DNA of 7,474 nt. Source: RBG-16-66-20 sp038040245. GTDB lineage: Bacteria > Pseudomonadota > Gammaproteobacteria > Burkholderiales > SG8-39. The DNA is taken from positions 1 to 7,474 of the forward strand of contig JBBPIU010000133.1 of NCBI GenBank assembly GCA_038040245.1, given 5' to 3'. The translations under genes and the position numbers were made by a program. Shown in pieces: positions 1 to 6,403 of the stretch; the first letter of the stretch is position 1; every line of letters begins with the position of its first letter. Under the pieces are notes generated by a model that did no database searches, was not told the origin of the DNA, and saw only the letters and a list, made by a program, of their open reading frames with translations.

Positions 1-1
1 G

Positions 2-997
2 ATCACGCTGTCGGTGATCGCTTTGCCGCAGATGCTGGCCGCGGGCTACGACAAGCGGCTTGCCATCGGCACCATCGCCTCGGCCGGAACGCTCGGCATC
101 CTGATTCCGCCGGCCATCATGCTGGTGGTGATGGCGGAGATGCTGGCGACCTCGGCAGGCAACCTGTTTCTTGCCGCCATCATGCCGGGCTTCCTGCTGT
201 CGGGCCTATACATCCTCTATATCCTGGCGGTCGCGATTTTCAAGCCGGGGGCGACGCCCAAGCTGCCGGCGAACTACGGGCCGCAGACCCGCAAGGCCTT
301 CTGGTACGCCCTCTGGCGCGGCCTGTTCCCCATGACCACGCTGCTGGTGTTCGTGCTCGGATCGATCTTCGCCGGCTGGGCGACGCCGACCGAGAGCGGC
401 GCCGTCGGCGTGCTCGGCTCCATGTTCATCGCCGCGCTGAACAAGCGCATGAATCTCAAGATGATGACCGAGGCGATCTATCAGACCTGCCGCGCCAACG
501 GGCTGGTGTTCCTGATTTTCCTCGGCGCGACCGGTTTCTCCTATGTGTTTCGCGTGCTGGGCGGCGACGAACTCATGATCTCGACGCTGGCGTATTTGGG
601 CGTCGACACGAAGTGGGAGATGCTCGCCTTCATCATGGTTTTGATTTTCCTGCTCGGTTTCCCGTTCGAGTGGATCGAGATCTGCCTGATTGTCCTGCCG
701 GTGTTCGGGCCGATCCTGTTGAAGTACGACTTCTCCGACCATATCGGCAACAACGCCGCACTGATGACCTGGTTCGGCACGCTGGTCGCGGTCAATCTGC
801 AGACCGCGTTCATGACTCCGCCATTCGGAGCGACGCTGTTCTACATGAAGGGCACCGTTCCGCCGGACGTGAAGATGAGCGACGTGTTTGCCGCCATGTA
901 TCCGTTCGTCGCCCTGCAGGTGCTGGGCTTGATGCTGTGCATCTACTTCCCGAGTATCAGTCTCTGGCTGCCGAGGTTGGCTGGTTTTCTCGAGTAG
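2..997 (+). CDS. dctM: TRAP transporter large permease (DctM family), 5'-truncated by window edge
   Basis: This is the large membrane subunit of a tripartite ATP-independent periplasmic (TRAP) transporter, which uses an ion gradient to import carboxylates or similar anions delivered by a periplasmic binding protein. The frame is open from base 2, so the GTG at 14 is an internal Val codon and the true start lies outside. About 331 of the usual ~430 residues are present. Family hallmarks are visible: GTLGILIPP (nt 86-112), PTESGAVG (nt 386-409) and a Q-T-A-F-M-T-PP-F-G-A-T-L-F-Y segment (about nt 800-844). Many hydrophobic helices alternate with short loops, and the C-terminus ends in an SLWLP tail. 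The FPFEWIEICLIVLP stretch recalls the mannitol/chloroaromatic-type (FcbT3-like) subgroup, but the substrate is not readable. The MR/MLE gene follows after 10 bp, so it is probably co-transcribed and may act on the imported compound. The binding protein and small permease would be upstream, out of view. Confidence 0.95.
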   Translation: MTLSVIALPQMLAAGYDKRLAIGTIASAGTLGILIPPAIMLVVMAEMLATSAGNLFLAAIMPGFLLSGLYILYILAVAIFKPGATPKLPANYGPQTRKAFWYALWRGLFPMTTLLVFVLGSIFAGWATPTESGAVGVLGSMFIAALNKRMNLKMMTEAIYQTCRANGLVFLIFLGATGFSYVFRVLGGDELMISTLAYLGVDTKWEMLAFIMVLIFLLGFPFEWIEICLIVLPVFGPILLKYDFSDHIGNNAALMTWFGTLVAVNLQTAFMTPPFGATLFYMKGTVPPDVKMSDVFAAMYPFVALQVLGLMLCIYFPSISLWLPRLAGFLE

Positions 998-1007
998 GGT
1001 CTTTGCA

Positions 1008-2102
1008 ATGAAGATCGTCCGCGTCGAAGCGGTCCCGCTTTCGATTCCCTGCAGCTATGGCGCCGACGCCATGGTGCTGGGCACCGGCGGCTGGAAATCG
1101 CTCGACTTCTGTCTGGTGCGTGTGGACACCGACGCCGGGATCACCGGCTGGGGCGAGGCGTTCTCGTACTCTTGCCGGCGCGCGGTGGTCGCCGCGGTCC
1201 GGGACATGATCGCGCCGCTCGCCGTGGGGCGCGATGCCGCCGACATCGACGCTCTGCACGGCGAAATCCAGCGCCGGCTGCACATCTTCGGCCGCTTCGG
1301 CATCACCGCGTTCGCGCTTTCGGGCCTGGACATCGCGCTCTGGGACATTGCCGGCAAGGCCGCCGGGAAGCCGCTGCACGCGCTGCTCGGCGGCGCGAAA
1401 CGCGAGCGGATCGCCTGCTATGCGAGCCTGCTGCGCTACGCCGACACGGCGCTGGTTGCGCGCTATTGCGAGCGGGCCCTGGACGAGGGCTTCGGCGCGA
1501 TCAAGCTGCACGAGGTAAACGAGGCGGTGATCGCCACGGCGCGCGCGGCGGTGCCGCGCCACGCGGCGCTGCTGCTCGACGTCAACTGCGAATGGAGCGT
1601 CGAGGACGCGATCGCGGTCGGCAGGCGGCTCGCGCCGATGGGACTGGGCTGGTTCGAGGAGCCGGTGTTCCCGCCCGAAGATGGCGCGGCCTTGAGCGCG
1701 GTGGGCGAGGCTTGCGGCATCCCGATCGCCGCGGGCGAAAACTGCTGCTTCGCGACGCAGTTTGCCGCCTTGTTCGACGCCCGGGCGGTGCAGTACGCGC
1801 AGCCCTCGGTCACCAAGGTGGGCGGGGTCACCGAATTTCGCAAGGTGGCAGCGCTCGCTGCGGAGCGGCGCATGAAGCTCGCGCCGCATTCGCCCTACTT
1901 CGGCCCGGGCGCGCTCGCGACGCTGCACCTCATCGCAGCGCTGGCTGAAGAGGCGCGCTTCGAGTATTTCTATCTCCAGGCCGACGCTTGGCTGTATGGC
2001 GATCTGCTGGCTCCCCGACGCGGTGAACTCAAGGTGCCGCAGGGGCCGGGCCTGGGCGCCGACCCGGACCCGGATGTGATCCGGCGCTACCGAATCGATT
2101 GA
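1008..2102 (+). CDS. Mandelate racemase/muconate lactonizing enzyme family protein (enolase superfamily)
   Basis: A cytoplasmic enolase-superfamily enzyme of 364 aa, full length for the MR/MLE group. Members abstract the proton alpha to a carboxylate using Mg2+; many dehydrate sugar acids, others racemise or cycloisomerise. The N-terminal capping domain covers about residues 1-125 (GITGWGEAFS at 44-53; ALSGLDIALWDIAGKAAGKP at 103-122). The barrel carries K166-x-H168 (AIKLHE) where MR has Lys-x-Lys. Metal ligands are Asp191 (with Asn193, DVN), Glu217 or Glu218 (WFEEP) and Glu244 (AAGEN). His294 (APHSPYFGPG) matches the MR catalytic His. The Asp that normally pairs with it is Ser267 (QPSVTKVGG), so the classical His-Asp dyad is altered. 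The ATG at 1008 is preceded by a modest AGGG element. The gene lies 10 bp after a TRAP permease, which suggests the substrate is a transported acid. Family assignment is firm; reaction and substrate are unknown, with a sugar-acid dehydratase the likeliest guess. Confidence 0.93.
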   Translation: MKIVRVEAVPLSIPCSYGADAMVLGTGGWKSLDFCLVRVDTDAGITGWGEAFSYSCRRAVVAAVRDMIAPLAVGRDAADIDALHGEIQRRLHIFGRFGITAFALSGLDIALWDIAGKAAGKPLHALLGGAKRERIACYASLLRYADTALVARYCERALDEGFGAIKLHEVNEAVIATARAAVPRHAALLLDVNCEWSVEDAIAVGRRLAPMGLGWFEEPVFPPEDGAALSAVGEACGIPIAAGENCCFATQFAALFDARAVQYAQPSVTKVGGVTEFRKVAALAAERRMKLAPHSPYFGPGALATLHLIAALAEEARFEYFYLQADAWLYGDLLAPRRGELKVPQGPGLGADPDPDVIRRYRID

Positions 2103-2116
2103 TTCCGGGTCAGCGC
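2084..2116. terminator. Possible bidirectional stem-loop at convergent gene ends
   Basis: An imperfect inverted repeat spans the two convergent stop codons. The outer arms are GCGCT (2084-2088) and AGCGC (2112-2116). The inner arms are CCGAATC (2090-2096) and GATTC-c-GG (2101-2108), around a GATT loop. It is the only structure in the 7-bp gap between the MR/MLE stop (2100-2102) and the emrB stop (2110-2112), so a role in ending or separating the two transcripts is plausible. There is no T-run on either side, so it is not a canonical intrinsic terminator. Confidence 0.35.
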
Positions 2117-3630
2117 TTGATGCGAATGAGGAGCACCAGGGGCAGCACGGCGAGCGAAGTGGCGACGAAGAATACGAACGCGTCCAGGTAGCCGATCATC
2201 GCCGCCTGGCGCGCCATCTCGCGCGAGAGCGCCGCCAGGCCGCGCGCTTCCTGCAGGTTCCACGCCCCGCTCACCCAGGGCATCGAGAGCGATTCGCTGT
2301 ACGGGGTTACGCGCTCGGCCAACTCCGCATAGCCGGTGCGCGTCATGTGGACCGCGAGAGCGATGCTGAGCGAGATGTGAATGCTGGAGCCGATGTTGCG
2401 CACCATGTGGAAGACCGCGGAAGCCTCGGAGACGCGCGCCGGTTCGAGGGTGGAGAAGCTCACCATGGTGATCGGCACCCACAGCACGCCGACGCCAAAA
2501 CCCTGCAGCGCCATCGGCCAGAACACGTCCGCGGTGCTCGGGTTGACGTCGAGCTGCGCGAGCTGCCAGCCGGCATAGGCCTGGAGCAGGAAGCCGAGCA
2601 CGATCATGGCGCGCGGATCGAGGCGGCTGGCGAAGATCATGAGGAAGAACCCGACCAGGGTGCCCAGGCCGCGCGCGCCCAGCACGAAGCCGATCACCGA
2701 GTCGGGATAGCCGCTCACTCCCTGCAGCATTGGCGGCAGCAGCGTCATGGGCGTGAAATTGAGCATGCCGAAGACGAAAATCAGCACGATGCCGACGCTG
2801 AAGTTGCGGTCGGCGAGCAGGCGCGGGTCGAGGAACGGGCGCTCCGCGGTCGCGCTGTGCGCAATGAAGGTGTATAGCGCGAGCCCGGCAAGCGCGGCCC
2901 AGGCGACGATCTCGGCGGAGTCGAACCAGTCGGCGCGCTCGCCGCGATCGAGCATCAGCTGTGCGCTGGCGAGCGCCGTGGAAAGCAGCAAAAAGCCGAG
3001 CCAGTCGAGGCGGACCTTGCTCCTCGCCTCGCGATCGTGAATGAACGCGAGCGTGCCGACGAGCGCGAGCAGGGAGAACGGCACAATCATGTAGAACACC
3101 CAGCGCCAGTTGTAGGCTTCCGCGAGCCAGCCCCCGGCCACCGGCCCGACGATCGGCCCGAGCACCGAGCCCATGCCGAAGAGCGCGATCACCACGCCAT
3201 GGCGGTGCTTCGGATAGGTGTCGAGCACGATTGCCTGCGACAGCGGCACCAGCGGTGCGCCGATGGCGCCCTGCAGCACGCGGAACAGCACCAGTTCGGC
3301 GAGAGAATCGGCCAAGCCGCAACCAAGCGAGGCGGCGCCGAAGCCGAGTACGCACGCGTTGCACAGGCGCCGCCGGCCGAAGCGCGAGGTGAGCCATCCG
3401 GCGAGCGGTGTCATCACTGCGGTGGCCACGATGTTCGAGGTCACCACCCAGGCGATCTGGTCGGGGGTCGCGGACAGCGCCCCCTGCATCTGCGGCAGCG
3501 ACACGTTGGCGATGGTGACCGTCATCGCGTAGAGGAAGGTCACCGCAGTGCAGGTCGCGAGCACCAGCGCGCGCTCGAGCGCCGCGCCGGCGCCTTGCGC
3601 TTCGGACAGCGGGACAGGCTGCGCGCTCAT
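2110..3630 (-). CDS. emrB: EmrB/QacA-type (DHA2) MFS multidrug efflux permease
   Basis: A proton-driven drug/H+ antiporter of the inner membrane, 506 aa, close to EmrB length with about 14 hydrophobic segments. Visible motifs: TM1 region T-V-T-I-A-N-V-S-L-P (37-46); MFS motif A GWLTSRFGRRRL (78-89); RVLQGAIGAPLVPLSQA (117-133); antiporter motif C GMGSVLGPIVGPVAGGWL (152-169); WRWVF (175-179). The C-terminus ends in a membrane segment plus a short basic tail. E. coli EmrB has an Asp in TM1 (LDSTIAN); the aligned residue here is Thr37, which may affect coupling or specificity. The frame stays open far upstream, but homology begins at the ATG at 3628-3630; what lies above is a shadow of emrA. 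The ribosome binding site is weak. The gene follows the EmrA-like gene by 38 bp, so the two should form an export complex. No outer-membrane partner is in view. Substrates are unknown; hydrophobic or phenolic compounds are typical of the family. Confidence 0.93.
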   Translation of the reverse strand: MSAQPVPLSEAQGAGAALERALVLATCTAVTFLYAMTVTIANVSLPQMQGALSATPDQIAWVVTSNIVATAVMTPLAGWLTSRFGRRRLCNACVLGFGAASLGCGLADSLAELVLFRVLQGAIGAPLVPLSQAIVLDTYPKHRHGVVIALFGMGSVLGPIVGPVAGGWLAEAYNWRWVFYMIVPFSLLALVGTLAFIHDREARSKVRLDWLGFLLLSTALASAQLMLDRGERADWFDSAEIVAWAALAGLALYTFIAHSATAERPFLDPRLLADRNFSVGIVLIFVFGMLNFTPMTLLPPMLQGVSGYPDSVIGFVLGARGLGTLVGFFLMIFASRLDPRAMIVLGFLLQAYAGWQLAQLDVNPSTADVFWPMALQGFGVGVLWVPITMVSFSTLEPARVSEASAVFHMVRNIGSSIHISLSIALAVHMTRTGYAELAERVTPYSESLSMPWVSGAWNLQEARGLAALSREMARQAAMIGYLDAFVFFVATSLAVLPLVLLIRIKR

Positions 3631-3668
3631 GATGCCGGTGGGTCCATTAACGCGCGAGCGCGTTCCTG

Positions 3669-4736
3669 CTAACGGCCGAAACTGCCGCGCAGATCGGGCA
3701 GGCCGCGGCTGCGGCCGGTATCGATGCTGACGTTGACCGTCATGCCGGCGCGCAGCGCCGGGCGGTCCGTGGCGGCCTGCTCGTCCGGCGCGATCGCCAG
3801 CTGCACCGGCACGCGCTGCACCACCTTGATCCAGTTGCCGGTCGCATTCTGCGGCGGCAGCAGCGCGAACTCGGCGCCCGTGGCAGGGGCGATCGCGCTG
3901 ACCCGCGCGCGCCACTCGATGTCCGGATAAGCGTCGGCCACGACGCGCGCCGCCTGCCCGACGCGCACGCTGGCGAGCTGCGTTTCCTTGAAGTTCGCCT
4001 CGATCCAGGGTTCGCCCGACTGGATCAGGCTGAACGCGGCGACGCCGCGCGCCACGTGCTCGCCGGGCTGCAGCTTCAGATTGCTCACGGTGCCGGCGGC
4101 GGGCGCGTGAATTCGCGTGCGCGCGAGCTCGAGCGCGGCGGCGTCGCGCGCCGCCTGGGCTTCGAGCACGCGCGGATGACGTTCGGCCGGCAGCTTCGGG
4201 TCGCCGCCCAGGCCCGCCAGCCCGCGCGCTGCGCGCTCCTGCACTGCGCTGAGGCGCGCGCGCGCCGCCTCCAGATTGTGGCGCGCCTCGTCGTAGGCGT
4301 CTTCGCGCACCATGCCCTGCTCCCTGAGGCGCCGTTGGCGCTCCAATTGCAGGCTGAGAAAGCGGATGCGCTCCTCGGCCTCGGCGGCGTCGGCGAGCCC
4401 CACGCGATGCTCGGCGCGCAGCGTTTCCACGTCGGTGCGCGCGTTCGCCAGCTGTGCGTTGGCGCGCGCGACCGCCATCTCGAACGGCGCGGGGTCGATG
4501 CGAAACAGCAGCTGCCCCTGCGCCACCGGCTGGTTGTCGCGCACCGCCACCTCCGCGACGCGCCCGGCGACCTCGGCGCTGACCGCGATGATGTGGGCCT
4601 TCACGTAGGCGTTGTCGGTTTCCAGGTGACGCCCGCCCTCGGCGTAGTAGTGCAGGGCGGCCGCGGCCGCGGCGAGCGGCACGCCGAGGAGCAGCAGCCC
4701 GCGCGCCAGCTTGCGGCCGATGCGCGGCCGGCTCAT
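3669..4736 (-). CDS. emrA: EmrA/HlyD-family efflux membrane fusion protein
   Basis: The periplasmic adaptor that links the MFS pump to an outer-membrane channel, 355 aa. Domains in order: a short cytoplasmic basic N-terminus; one membrane anchor (about 12-28, leucine/alanine rich); the first half of the barrel-sandwich (lipoyl-like) domain with TDNAYVKAHIIAVSAEVAGRV (about 40-60) and DNQPVAQGQLLFRIDP (67-82); a long alpha-helical hairpin rich in Ala, Glu and Arg (about 85-205); the second lipoyl half RIHAPAAGTVSNLKLQPGEHV (208-228); and a beta-barrel region with WIEANFKETQLASVRVGQ (244-261). LLPPQNATGNWIKVVQRVPV (292-311) is a strong EmrA signature. The start at 4736 overlaps the marR stop as ATGA, indicating translational coupling, and a GGAGG lies 8 nt upstream. 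It is in one operon with the downstream emrB-like pump. I see no truncation or lost motif. Confidence 0.95.
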   Translation of the reverse strand: MSRPRIGRKLARGLLLLGVPLAAAAAALHYYAEGGRHLETDNAYVKAHIIAVSAEVAGRVAEVAVRDNQPVAQGQLLFRIDPAPFEMAVARANAQLANARTDVETLRAEHRVGLADAAEAEERIRFLSLQLERQRRLREQGMVREDAYDEARHNLEAARARLSAVQERAARGLAGLGGDPKLPAERHPRVLEAQAARDAAALELARTRIHAPAAGTVSNLKLQPGEHVARGVAAFSLIQSGEPWIEANFKETQLASVRVGQAARVVADAYPDIEWRARVSAIAPATGAEFALLPPQNATGNWIKVVQRVPVQLAIAPDEQAATDRPALRAGMTVNVSIDTGRSRGLPDLRGSFGR

Positions 4737-5224
4737 CGGGCGCGCCTCCGCACGGCGGTGCGGGCTTGCGTGTCCGCCTTCCTGTCGGCCGGGAGGTGCA
4801 GCAGATTCGCCTTGATGGCGAGCAGCGTGTCGACGAAACGCTCGCGCTCGGCGGCGCGGATTCCGGCGAGCGCGTCGCGCCGCAGCTCGGCGGCGAGCGC
4901 ACGCATGGTGCGCAGCGCCGGTTCGACCTCGTCAGTGAGGTGCACCCGCCAGACGCGGCGATCGCGCGCGTCGTGCTCGCGCCGTACCCAGCCTTTCGCC
5001 TCCAGCCGGTCGAGCAGCCGGCCGAGCGTCGGCTTTTCGATCTCCAGGGTCTCGGCGAGCTCGGACTGGCTGACACCGTCGCCCCGGAACAGGTGCGTGA
5101 GCACCCACCATTGCGCGCGCGTCAGGCCGAGCTTGCGGATGCGCCGGTCATAGGCGGTGCGCAGCAGCCGCGCAACGTCGTTGAGCAGGAAGCCGAAGTT
5201 GCGCGACAGGTCCTCGCGGAGCAT
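4733..5224 (-). CDS. MarR-family transcriptional regulator of the efflux operon
   Basis: A dimeric winged-helix regulator, 163 aa from the ATG at 5222-5224. N-terminal dimerisation helices (about 1-35) lead into the winged helix: LTRAQWWVLTHL (34-45), VSQSELAETLEIEKPTLGRLLDRLEAKGWV (51-80, including the recognition helix) and the wing DARDRR with V-x-L-T (85-98). A C-terminal helix (about 100-140) completes the dimer interface, followed by a basic tail. An in-frame TTG at 5258-5260 would add 12 residues, but it lies inside the operator palindrome and probable -35 element, so the ATG is preferred. That ATG has no Shine-Dalgarno and sits at the predicted transcription start, so a leaderless message is possible. 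The gene overlaps emrA by ATGA. By analogy with EmrR/MprA it should repress its own operon and release DNA when a small aromatic or drug ligand binds; the ligand is not readable. Confidence 0.93.
   Translation of the reverse strand: MLREDLSRNFGFLLNDVARLLRTAYDRRIRKLGLTRAQWWVLTHLFRGDGVSQSELAETLEIEKPTLGRLLDRLEAKGWVRREHDARDRRVWRVHLTDEVEPALRTMRALAAELRRDALAGIRAAERERFVDTLLAIKANLLHLPADRKADTQARTAVRRRAR
4745..4749 (-). promoter_or_regulatory. Strong Shine-Dalgarno for the emrA-like gene
   Basis: The minus strand reads GGAGG here, 8 nt before the emrA ATG at 4736 and inside the last codons of the marR gene. It supports the chosen start and, with the ATGA overlap, efficient re-initiation after the regulator is translated. 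Confidence 0.7.
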
Positions 5225-5231
5225 GCCGGCG

Positions 5232-5260
5232 ATGATAGTTGCCTGGCTTACGATAAGCAA
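5232..5260 (-). promoter_or_regulatory. Candidate sigma70 promoter of the marR-emrA-emrB operon
   Basis: On the minus strand, TTGCTT (5260-5255) and TATCAT (5237-5232, five of six matches to TATAAT) are separated by 17 bp. The -35 half is weak (TTG only). Transcription would begin near 5225, directly at the regulator ATG, leaving almost no 5' leader. The whole element is covered or abutted by the inverted repeat. Confidence 0.5.
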
Positions 5261-5265
5261 GGCAA
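5239..5265. promoter_or_regulatory. 27-bp inverted repeat, probable MarR-type operator
   Basis: The arms TTGCCTGGCTTA (5239-5250) and TAAGCAAGGCAA (5254-5265) flank a CGA spacer and match at 11 of 12 positions; the one mismatch is 5245/5259. Size and symmetry fit a MarR dimer site. The repeat covers the candidate -35 element and spacer of the regulator's own promoter, so binding would block the efflux operon. It lies about 80 bp before the divergent dehydrogenase start and could also affect that gene. The inverted repeat is directly visible; its use as operator is inferred from position. Confidence 0.75.
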
Positions 5266-5300
5266 GAGAATCGCGGCCGCCCGCCCGGCGCGCGGCCCGG

Positions 5301-5306
5301 TATCAT
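5301..5306 (+). promoter_or_regulatory. Candidate -10 element for the dehydrogenase gene
   Basis: TATCAT on the plus strand lies 38 bp before the dehydrogenase ATG in an otherwise very GC-rich leader. No convincing -35 is seen at 16-18 bp upstream, so a promoter here would be weak or activator-dependent. Position in the divergent gap is the main support. Confidence 0.25.
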
Positions 5307-5327
5307 GGCGCCTTCGAACCCGTGACC

Positions 5328-5336
5328 AGGAAGGAA
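5328..5336 (+). promoter_or_regulatory. Shine-Dalgarno for the dehydrogenase gene
   Basis: AGGAAGGAA is followed by 8 nt and then the ATG at 5345. It fixes the dehydrogenase start, even though the same frame stays open upstream across the regulator gene's complement. Confidence 0.75.
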
Positions 5337-5344
5337 GCCCCGGC

Positions 5345-6394
5345 ATGCGTGGCGCTGTGTTCTTAGGCAACCGAAAGATCGAAATCCGCAATTTCCCCGA
5401 CCCGACCCCGGGCGCGGGCGAGGTGGTGATTCAGATGAAGGCCTCGGGCATGTGCGGCAGCGACCTCAAGTTCTACCGCCCGCCGCCGGGCGAGGCGCAG
5501 AAGGCGCTGGGCCTGGGCGGCAATGCCGAGCCCTTCATCGCGGGACACGAGCCCTGCGGCGTCATCGCGGCGCGCGGCCCCGGCGTCTCGGAGCGCGAGG
5601 CGCCGATCGGCCAGCGCGTGATGGACCACCACTACTCTGGCTGCGGCGTGTGCGGGCATTGCCGCGTGGGCTGGTCGCAGTTGTGCCGCGAGGGCATCAC
5701 CGTCTACGGCGTCACGGCCAACGGCGGGCACGCCGAGTACCTGAAGGTGCCGGCGCGCACCTTGGTGCCGTTGCCCGATGAGCTTTCTTTCGCCGAGGGC
5801 GCTGCAGTGGCCTGTGGTACCGGCACCGCCTTCGGCGCGCTCAGGCGCATGCATCTCGCGGGCGGCCAGACGCTCGCCGTGTTCGGCCAGGGGCCAGTCG
5901 GCATCAGCGCCACGCTGCTCGGCGCGAAGATGGGCGCACGCGTGATCGCGGTCGAGACCAACGACGAGCGCCTGGCGCTGGCGAAGCAATTCGGGGCGGA
6001 TGCCACCATCAATTCATCGAAAGAGGATGCGGAAAAAATTCTCAAGGAAATGACCCGCGGCATCGGCGTGGACCTGGCGCTCGACTGCACCGGCGTGGCC
6101 GTGGCACGCCTCGCCGCAGTGCGCTCAGCGAAGACCTGGGGTACGGTGTGCTTCGTCGGCGAGGGCGGCGAGGTGACGCTGGATGTTTCGCGCGACCTTC
6201 TGCGCAAGCAGCTCACGCTGATCGGCTCATGGACCTTCAGCGCCATGGGAATGGGGGAATGCGCGCGCTACATCGCGGATAACCGCATCGCGCTCGAGCG
6301 CATTTTCACCCACCGCTGGAAGCTGGAGCAGGTGGATGAAGCCTACAAAGTTTTCGACACGCAATCCGCGGGCAAGGGCGTGATCGAGTTCTAG
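5345..6394 (+). CDS. Zinc-dependent alcohol/polyol dehydrogenase (medium-chain dehydrogenase/reductase family)
   Basis: A cytoplasmic oxidoreductase of 349 aa, normal for zinc MDR enzymes, which oxidise an alcohol or polyol to the carbonyl with NAD(P)+. Catalytic zinc candidates are Cys37 (GMCGSD), His68-Glu69 (GHEPCGV) and Cys157 (AVACGTGTA). The structural zinc lobe is complete: Cys100, Cys103, Cys106 and Cys114 in GCGVCGHCRVGWSQLC. The Rossmann fold has GQGPVG (181-186), and Glu204 (AVETNDERL) ends the second strand, which favours NAD+ over NADP+. A good Shine-Dalgarno supports the ATG at 5345. The gene is transcribed away from the efflux operon and converges on the SMP-30-like gene with a 3-bp gap. 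Sorbitol, threonine and aryl-alcohol dehydrogenases share this architecture; Cys rather than Glu as third ligand points to the alcohol dehydrogenase type, but the substrate is unknown. Oxidation of a sugar or hydroxy acid is plausible given the lactonase and MR/MLE neighbours. Confidence 0.93.
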   Translation: MRGAVFLGNRKIEIRNFPDPTPGAGEVVIQMKASGMCGSDLKFYRPPPGEAQKALGLGGNAEPFIAGHEPCGVIAARGPGVSEREAPIGQRVMDHHYSGCGVCGHCRVGWSQLCREGITVYGVTANGGHAEYLKVPARTLVPLPDELSFAEGAAVACGTGTAFGALRRMHLAGGQTLAVFGQGPVGISATLLGAKMGARVIAVETNDERLALAKQFGADATINSSKEDAEKILKEMTRGIGVDLALDCTGVAVARLAAVRSAKTWGTVCFVGEGGEVTLDVSRDLLRKQLTLIGSWTFSAMGMGECARYIADNRIALERIFTHRWKLEQVDEAYKVFDTQSAGKGVIEF

Positions 6395-6403
6395 CGGCTA
6401 GAA
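6389..6403. repeat. Perfect 15-bp palindrome holding both convergent stop codons
   Basis: TTCTAG (6389-6394), a CGG spacer, then CTAGAA (6398-6403). The TAG stops of the dehydrogenase (6392-6394) and of the SMP-30-like gene (6398-6400, minus strand) occupy mirror positions, so both proteins end Phe-stop. The stem is short and has no T-run; a bidirectional termination or mRNA-end role is possible but unproven. Confidence 0.6.

Noticed and set aside
14..16. GTG at 14 as the start of the left TRAP permease
   Set aside because: The frame is already open from base 2 with TRAP-like sequence, and about 100 N-terminal residues of the family would be missing; the gene is cut by the window edge.
957..1928. 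Long antisense open frame opposite the MR/MLE gene
   Set aside because: Low-complexity Arg/Ala/Asp composition with no recognisable motif; the sense strand carries all enolase-superfamily motifs. It is a GC-driven shadow.
2110..5076. One 988-codon open frame on the minus strand running through emrB, emrA and part of marR
   Set aside because: Only the last 506 codons look like a protein (EmrB). The upstream part is Arg/Ala-rich out-of-frame reading of emrA and marR, which have strong homology in their own frames. High GC removes stop codons; it is not a fusion protein.
5225..5260. TTG start at 5258-5260 for the MarR gene
   Set aside because: It lies inside the operator palindrome and the -35 element; the extra 12 residues do not resemble the usual MarR N-terminus.
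5305..5325. Six-codon open frame (ATG to TGA) just before the dehydrogenase Shine-Dalgarno, as a possible leader peptide
   Set aside because: It has no ribosome binding site, overlaps the candidate -10, contains no run of regulatory codons, and no alternative hairpins are evident.
4766..5344. In-frame 5' extension of the dehydrogenase to 4766
   Set aside because: It runs antisense to marR, has no zinc-dehydrogenase features, and the ATG at 5345 has a good Shine-Dalgarno with homology starting at once.
6010..6050. AT-richer patch inside the dehydrogenase gene as a sign of foreign DNA
   Set aside because: It is only about 40 bp of Lys/Glu/Asn codons in a surface helix region, with continuous homology on both sides.
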